Below, piece after piece: positions 60,163 through 64,000 of a stretch of DNA of 64,000 nucleotides. Source of the DNA: BA4 sp044376575 (lineage in GTDB: Bacteria; Bacteroidota; Bacteroidia; CAIKAF01); contig JBILKR010000004.1 in the NCBI GenBank assembly GCA_044376575.1, positions 59,841 through 123,840 of the forward strand, written 5' to 3'. Position 1 is the first letter of the stretch; every line of letters begins with the position of its first letter. The translations under genes were made by a program, and so were the position numbers. Below the pieces are notes generated by a model that searched no databases, was not told the DNA's origin, and saw only the letters and a program-made list of their open reading frames with translations.

Positions 60163-60630
60163 ATGAATCAATTGTTTTTATTCAATTATGAATATGAGAA
60201 ATGGGCTTGTGAACAAGTGTTTGAAGCCGTTCTGAAAATGAAAGAAATTCCTGATCGGGCGAAACAATTAATATCTCATATTTTAACTGCTCAGCAAATT
60301 TGGCATGTAAGATTAACAGGTGATGAGTTTACCTCTTCTGCTTTTCCTGAAATTGACAGCAGTGAATGGATGCACCGATTAGATTCAAACATGAATAACA
60401 TGAAACAATATATTCATTCCATCAGTGAAGTTGATTTTAAAAATATAATCACTTATACGAATACCAAGGGTGATGTTTTTAAAAACAGTGTTGAAGAAAT
60501 TCTAATGCATATCACTCATCATTCAGCATATCACAGGGGGCAGATTATTCAGTTGATCAGACCTTTTATTGATCAGCCACCTGCTACTGATTTTATTTCA
60601 TACAGCAGAAATTTAAGGAATAAAACATAA
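60163..60630 (+). CDS. DinB-fold protein
   Basis: A 155-residue four-helix protein. Candidate metal-binding His residues are in LISHILTAQQIWH and LMHITHHSAYHRGQIIQL, the typical DinB three-His arrangement. DinB-fold proteins include thiol-dependent S-transferases (BstA/YfiT type) that use bacillithiol in Firmicutes; with bshA in this genome that is a reasonable but unproven idea. It is co-transcribed with the SDR gene and followed by a strong terminator. Confidence 0.78.
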   Translation: MNQLFLFNYEYEKWACEQVFEAVLKMKEIPDRAKQLISHILTAQQIWHVRLTGDEFTSSAFPEIDSSEWMHRLDSNMNNMKQYIHSISEVDFKNIITYTNTKGDVFKNSVEEILMHITHHSAYHRGQIIQLIRPFIDQPPATDFISYSRNLRNKT

Positions 60631-60664
60631 AAAAAAGAGTGAGCATCTGCTCACTCTTTTTTTT
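60629..60664. terminator. Bidirectional terminator between the DinB gene and mdh
   Basis: Stem AAAAAAAAGAGTGAGCA / TGCTCACTCTTTTTTTT with a 2-nt loop TC, lying between the convergent stops at 60630 and 60681. Confidence 0.9.
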
Positions 60665-60680
60665 ATACTTTCAATTTTGA

Positions 60681-61619
60681 TTAACTCAAATTAAGTGTTG
60701 CAAGTACTTCATTCATATTGCGAACAGCATCGGCACTTTTATTAAATAATGATTGTTCTTCATCATTTAATTTGTAGTCAATAATTTTTTCCCAACCATT
60801 TCTACCTATCACCACTGGAACTCCAAGACAAATATCTTTTTGTCCGTATTCTCCGTCTAAATATACACAGCATGGGAATACTTTTTTCTGATCACGAACT
60901 ATGCTTTCCACTAAAAGGGCACCTGCAGCTCCCGGAGCATACCATGCAGATGTACCTATCAGTTTGGTTAAGGTAGCACCTCCTACCATTGTATCTGCAA
61001 CAATTTGTTTTTGCTTTTCTTCGCCGATCATGTTGCTTACAAGTGTTCCGTTTAATGTAGCCTGACGAATAAGTGGAATCATGGTAGTGTCTCCATGTCC
61101 ACCGATTACAACGGCGTGTAAATCATTAGGTGAACAATTTAATTCAAAGCTTAAATATGTTTTAAATCTTGCACTGTCAAGAATACCACCCATTCCGATA
61201 ATTCTGTTTTTAGGAATTCCGCTTTCTTTTAATGCAAGATATGTCATCGTATCCATCGGGTTAGAAATAACGATAATGATGGCATTGGGTGAATGTTTTA
61301 AAATATTTAGTGTAACACTTTTAACAATACCTGCATTAATACCAATCAGTTCTTCTCTGGTCATACCCGGTTTGCGAGGAACACCGGAAGTAATTACAAC
61401 TACATCTGAATTTGCAGTCTTTGTGTAATCATTGGTTGATCCGCTGATTTTTGTATCAAACTCAAGTAAACTTGCAGTCTGGTACATATCCAATGCCTTG
61501 CCTTCAGCTAATCCTTCTTTAATATCAACCAACACTACTTCTTCAGCAAGTTCTCTTCGGGTGATGTTGTCTGCGCAGGTAGCTCCAACAGCTCCGGCAC
61601 CTACTACGGTGATTTTCAT
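60681..61619 (-). CDS. mdh: Malate dehydrogenase
   Basis: 312 residues of the LDH-like MDH type. NAD loop VVGAGAVGATCADNI at the N-terminus; substrate arginines in GVPRKPGMTR (R82, R88) and DSARF (R151, D148); catalytic H175 in VIGGHGDTTMIP. R82 at the substrate-specificity position supports malate rather than lactate. It oxidises malate in the TCA cycle. A near-match -7 box (TAACTTCG on the minus strand, 61661-61668) is upstream. Confidence 0.95.
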   Translation of the reverse strand: MKITVVGAGAVGATCADNITRRELAEEVVLVDIKEGLAEGKALDMYQTASLLEFDTKISGSTNDYTKTANSDVVVITSGVPRKPGMTREELIGINAGIVKSVTLNILKHSPNAIIIVISNPMDTMTYLALKESGIPKNRIIGMGGILDSARFKTYLSFELNCSPNDLHAVVIGGHGDTTMIPLIRQATLNGTLVSNMIGEEKQKQIVADTMVGGATLTKLIGTSAWYAPGAAGALLVESIVRDQKKVFPCCVYLDGEYGQKDICLGVPVVIGRNGWEKIIDYKLNDEEQSLFNKSADAVRNMNEVLATLNLS

Positions 61620-61798
61620 ATCTTTTAATTATTAAGTAAATGAATAATTTTCTAACGATGCGAAGTTATAAAACACGTTCATTTTTCAAGAAATTATATA
61701 GGAATTAATGATAAAAATTCATAAGATTTTTGCACAGCACAGCGTTTATAAGTAATGTAATAGCAACCTTTTCTGCTTATTTACAGTCTTTTATTTTG

Positions 61799-61806
61799 TA
61801 AATTTG
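61799..61806 (+). promoter_or_regulatory. -7 promoter element of the T9SS type B gene
   Basis: TAAATTTG matches TAnnTTTG, 25 bp upstream of the ATG. Confidence 0.55.
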
Positions 61807-61831
61807 TTATCGTGCTCGATTAGAGACATAC

Positions 61832-63715
61832 ATGAAATTGATAAAATTTATTTCTGCATTGCTTTTTTTTAGTCTGATAGGACAACAAAAAGTGCGGGCT
61901 CAGGCCTCTTCCGGTGATTGTATTGGGGCTATTCCTGTGTGTCAGCTTGTTTATGATGTTCCTGTATTGTCTGTACCGCCCGACAACGAACCCGGTGAAA
62001 TCAACGGATTTTTATCGTGCCTGGCCAATGGCGAAGAAAATGGGGTTTGGTACACATTTACAGTACAAACTACGGGAATCTTATCTTTTAATATTATTCC
62101 TTATGTTGGCACAGATGATTATGACTGGGCATTGTTTAACCTTACCAATTCTACCTGCGATCAGATTAATAATGATGTCTCTTTGGCGGTATCCTGTAAT
62201 TTTTCAAGTTCAACGGTAAATGGCGGAATTACCGGTGCCAACAACGGACCTAATCCTCAGGATGAATCTACCGTAGCCGTAAATGCAGGTCAACGTTTTG
62301 TTCTTTATATATCTAATTTTTCTCAGAGTAATGATGGATATAAACTTGATTTTAGTGCATCTACAGCACAGGTGCCTGACAATGTGCCTCCGGTTTTTAT
62401 ATCTGCTCAGCCCAATTTATCATGTAATGCATCATCTATTGTAGTACAGTTTTCTGAAAATATTGAGTGTGCTTCTGTACAGCCGGCTGATTTTGTATTG
62501 AATGGTCCGGGTGGACCATATACAATCACATCCATAACCAGTAGCGATTGTCAGGCAGGTGCAGCCTATTCAACTCAATATACTTTAAATCTTACACCGG
62601 TAATCAGTTCCGGTGGTAATTTTTCACTGGCCATGACCGGTACTATTTCTGATATTTGTGGAAATAATGCAGACGCTACTTTACCTCCGTTAAATTTTTC
62701 TTATAATGCATTATCCCTTGTACTCAATATCATTGATGCCGATTGTGGAGTGAATAATGGTCAGGCATCAGTAGCGGTTGCCGGAGGAATACCACCTTAT
62801 CTATATCTATGGAACGATCCTTTAAATCAAACAACATCTACTGCCGTTGGCTTGGCAAGAGGAACGTATATTGTAACTGTAACAGATGCACAGGGATGCT
62901 CAACTACCCAGACTGTAGTGGTTTCAGATCCTACAAGTTTCAATTTTGATGTTGTTCAGCAAGCCGATACCTGCTCTAAAGGAGTTGGTCAATTGGTAGT
63001 AATGGTAAATGGTACAACAGCTCCTTATCAATATGAATTTCAGGATCAAAATGGAACCATTACAGGAAGTAATGCTGTGTTTACAGGAGCAGTGGGTGAT
63101 TCATCTGTTTATATAAGAGTAACAGATAATCTCGGTTGTTACAGAGACTCTGTGATTACTGTGAATAATATTTCCAATGATTCGTTACTCGCATTCTTTA
63201 CGGTAGATAAAACAGTGGTGAATGTTTTATTCCCTTACGCCACTTTTGTAAATGCTTCTCAGTATTATGATTCATTTTACTGGAACATTGACAACACAAC
63301 ACAAACTCAGGATAATTTTACATATCATTTTACTTCAGGTGAAGGCGCATATCCTGTAACCATTACAGTGGCTGATGTGAACGGATGTACAGATTCATAT
63401 ACAATGATTATTGAAGTGATTGCTGAATTTGCGCTGTTTATTCCCAATGCTTTTACCCGAAATAATGATGGATTGAATGATATTTTTCTGGTAAAGGGTA
63501 CTGGGTTCAGGGAAGATACATTTGAGATGTATATTTATGATCGACTCGGAAGATGCATTTTTCAATCCAACGATATTAATCAGGGCTGGGATGGTTCAAC
63601 ACAGATTACAGACGCGCAATTTGCCGTTGAAGGTGTGTATGTATACAGGATTGATGTTATAGATAATTTTGATGTGAAACATCAGTTTACTGGGAAGTTG
63701 GTTTTGATCCGATAA
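61832..63715 (+). CDS. Gliding-motility-associated C-terminal-domain (T9SS type B) protein
   Basis: 627 residues. Signal peptide about 1-24. A PPC-like region covers about 28-180 (ENGVWYTFTVQTTGILSFNI; YDWALFNLT), then an Ig-like segment (about 185-290; VPPVFISAQPNLSCNASSIVVQFSENI). SprB-type repeats lie at about 300-370 (DADCGVNNGQASVAVAGG; GTYIVTVTDAQGCS) and a less clear one to 450, followed by a PKD-like segment to about 530. The C-terminal 90 residues (LFIPNAFTRNNDGLNDIFLV; MYIYDRLGRCIFQSND) form the type B CHU_C sorting domain. It is probably a surface adhesin-like protein; target unknown. Confidence 0.85.
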   Translation: MKLIKFISALLFFSLIGQQKVRAQASSGDCIGAIPVCQLVYDVPVLSVPPDNEPGEINGFLSCLANGEENGVWYTFTVQTTGILSFNIIPYVGTDDYDWALFNLTNSTCDQINNDVSLAVSCNFSSSTVNGGITGANNGPNPQDESTVAVNAGQRFVLYISNFSQSNDGYKLDFSASTAQVPDNVPPVFISAQPNLSCNASSIVVQFSENIECASVQPADFVLNGPGGPYTITSITSSDCQAGAAYSTQYTLNLTPVISSGGNFSLAMTGTISDICGNNADATLPPLNFSYNALSLVLNIIDADCGVNNGQASVAVAGGIPPYLYLWNDPLNQTTSTAVGLARGTYIVTVTDAQGCSTTQTVVVSDPTSFNFDVVQQADTCSKGVGQLVVMVNGTTAPYQYEFQDQNGTITGSNAVFTGAVGDSSVYIRVTDNLGCYRDSVITVNNISNDSLLAFFTVDKTVVNVLFPYATFVNASQYYDSFYWNIDNTTQTQDNFTYHFTSGEGAYPVTITVADVNGCTDSYTMIIEVIAEFALFIPNAFTRNNDGLNDIFLVKGTGFREDTFEMYIYDRLGRCIFQSNDINQGWDGSTQITDAQFAVEGVYVYRIDVIDNFDVKHQFTGKLVLIR

Positions 63716-63762
63716 TCATTTTTGATTATCAAATTTGAAAATATTATTGCATGATTATAGTA

Positions 63763-63888
63763 TAATACTCTAGGTGATGACAAGTCAATTGTAATAATTG
63801 ATTATAAAATAAACGAGTATTACAATTACATCATTCAATAATAGATCCTTACTTTTATCTTAAACTTCTCAAAAGATTGGATCACCTA
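63763..63888. repeat. AT-rich intergenic segment with three interlocking inverted repeats
   Basis: TAATACTC (63763-63770) pairs with GAGTATTA (63815-63822), TAGGTGAT (63771-63778) with ATCACCTA (63881-63888) and ATTGTAAT (63788-63795) with ATTACAAT (63819-63826). The third pair overlaps the first, so they cannot all form at once. The 8-bp arms could be chance in AT-rich DNA. Confidence 0.3.
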
Positions 63889-63889
63889 A

Positions 63890-64000
63890 TCAAGGCTCAC
63901 TAAAAGCGGGGTTGGTTAGAAAATCATCATCGGTCAGTGTTTTCAGGAAATTAAGTAAGTCCTGTTTTTCCTGTGCGGTTAAATTTAATCCAGTGCCTAC
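63890..64000 (-). CDS. C-terminus of a di-heme cytochrome-c-peroxidase-family protein (5' end outside window)
   Basis: The minus-strand frame entering at 64000 encodes 36 residues and stops with TGA at 63890-63892. The sequence GLNLTAQEKQDLLNFLKTLTDDDFLTNPAFSEP is the typical end of MauG/cytochrome-c-peroxidase-like proteins, where LT-x-x-EK-x-DL-x-x-FL-x-(T/S)LTD closes the second heme domain. No heme motif is visible in this fragment, so the call rests on the tail only. Confidence 0.65.
   Translation of the reverse strand, partial: VGTGLNLTAQEKQDLLNFLKTLTDDDFLTNPAFSEP

Noticed and set aside
1..64000. CRISPR arrays, tRNA or rRNA genes, integrases or transposases
   Set aside because: None was seen on reading; no regularly spaced repeats, tRNA-like T-arm words in folding context, or recombinase motifs were found.

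Overview
The window reads as chromosomal DNA of an aerobic Bacteroidota bacterium. Four proteins carry signal peptides and type IX secretion (T9SS) C-terminal sorting domains: type A at 1390-4410, 10247-11017, 25350-26969 and 46282-47418. A fifth, at 61832-63715, ends in a type B / gliding-motility-associated domain. Many genes are preceded by the Bacteroidota -7 promoter element TAnnTTTG, and starts lack strong Shine-Dalgarno sites. bshA (bacillithiol), ctaA (heme A), an UpxY-type antiterminator and DUF2480/DUF6029 proteins fit the same phylum. I cannot fix the order or genus from sequence alone. No rRNA, tRNA, CRISPR array, prophage or transposase was found.

Layout. 1-914 (minus strand): an UpxY/RfaH-like antiterminator followed by a winged-helix/nucleotidyltransferase protein cut by the window edge, the usual head of a surface-polysaccharide locus that would lie to the left. 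915-1389: a gene-free stretch with degenerate repeats that recur at 11.2 kb. 1390-11017: a large LamG/PKD T9SS protein, an M42 peptidase, an SDR, tadA, a DtxR-type regulator divergent from bshA, two TPM-domain membrane proteins and a small T9SS protein. 11400-14517: an envelope thiol-redox operon (TlpA-like thioredoxin, DUF6029 outer-membrane protein, Omp28-type lipoprotein with a CxxC motif). 14604-19110: rimP-nusA-infB behind a terminator-like leader hairpin. 19116-22669: queuosine-precursor transporter, gmd-fcl (GDP-L-fucose), thioredoxin-OsmC. 22729-30031: asnS, sucD, a T9SS beta-propeller-like protein, carA, two transporters. 30127-32082: accB-accC, the AccB having a histone-like tail. 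32114-39242: DUF2480, YqeY, mutY, then HU, a TPR protein, a 31-residue mS38-like ribosomal protein, rng and an OmpA-family protein. 39384-50927: ctaA, an ACE-like M2 peptidase, a flavin reductase, accA, a thioesterase, a methyltransferase, an esterase, glyA, a nitronate-monooxygenase-like enzyme and a PF10023 protease. 51043-64000: L-2-hydroxyglutarate oxidase, an unknown protein, rarA, a TonB receptor, dps, a GNAT-like protein, trmN6, a 2,4-dienoyl-CoA reductase-like SDR, a DinB-fold protein, mdh, a T9SS type B protein and the C-terminus of a di-heme peroxidase.

Most of the window is core metabolism and information processing arranged in short operons. A recurring architectural trait is very tight convergent gene pairs: nine of thirteen are separated by 7 bp or less or overlap, and no hairpin lies between them. 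I do not see a clearly new multi-gene defence or mobile system. The best leads are an operator palindrome wrapped around the promoter of the winged-helix/NTase gene, the TlpA-DUF6029-Omp28 redox module, the rimP leader hairpin, the palindrome shared by the DtxR-type gene and bshA, the AccB tail, and the short repeats shared by two gene-free regions.
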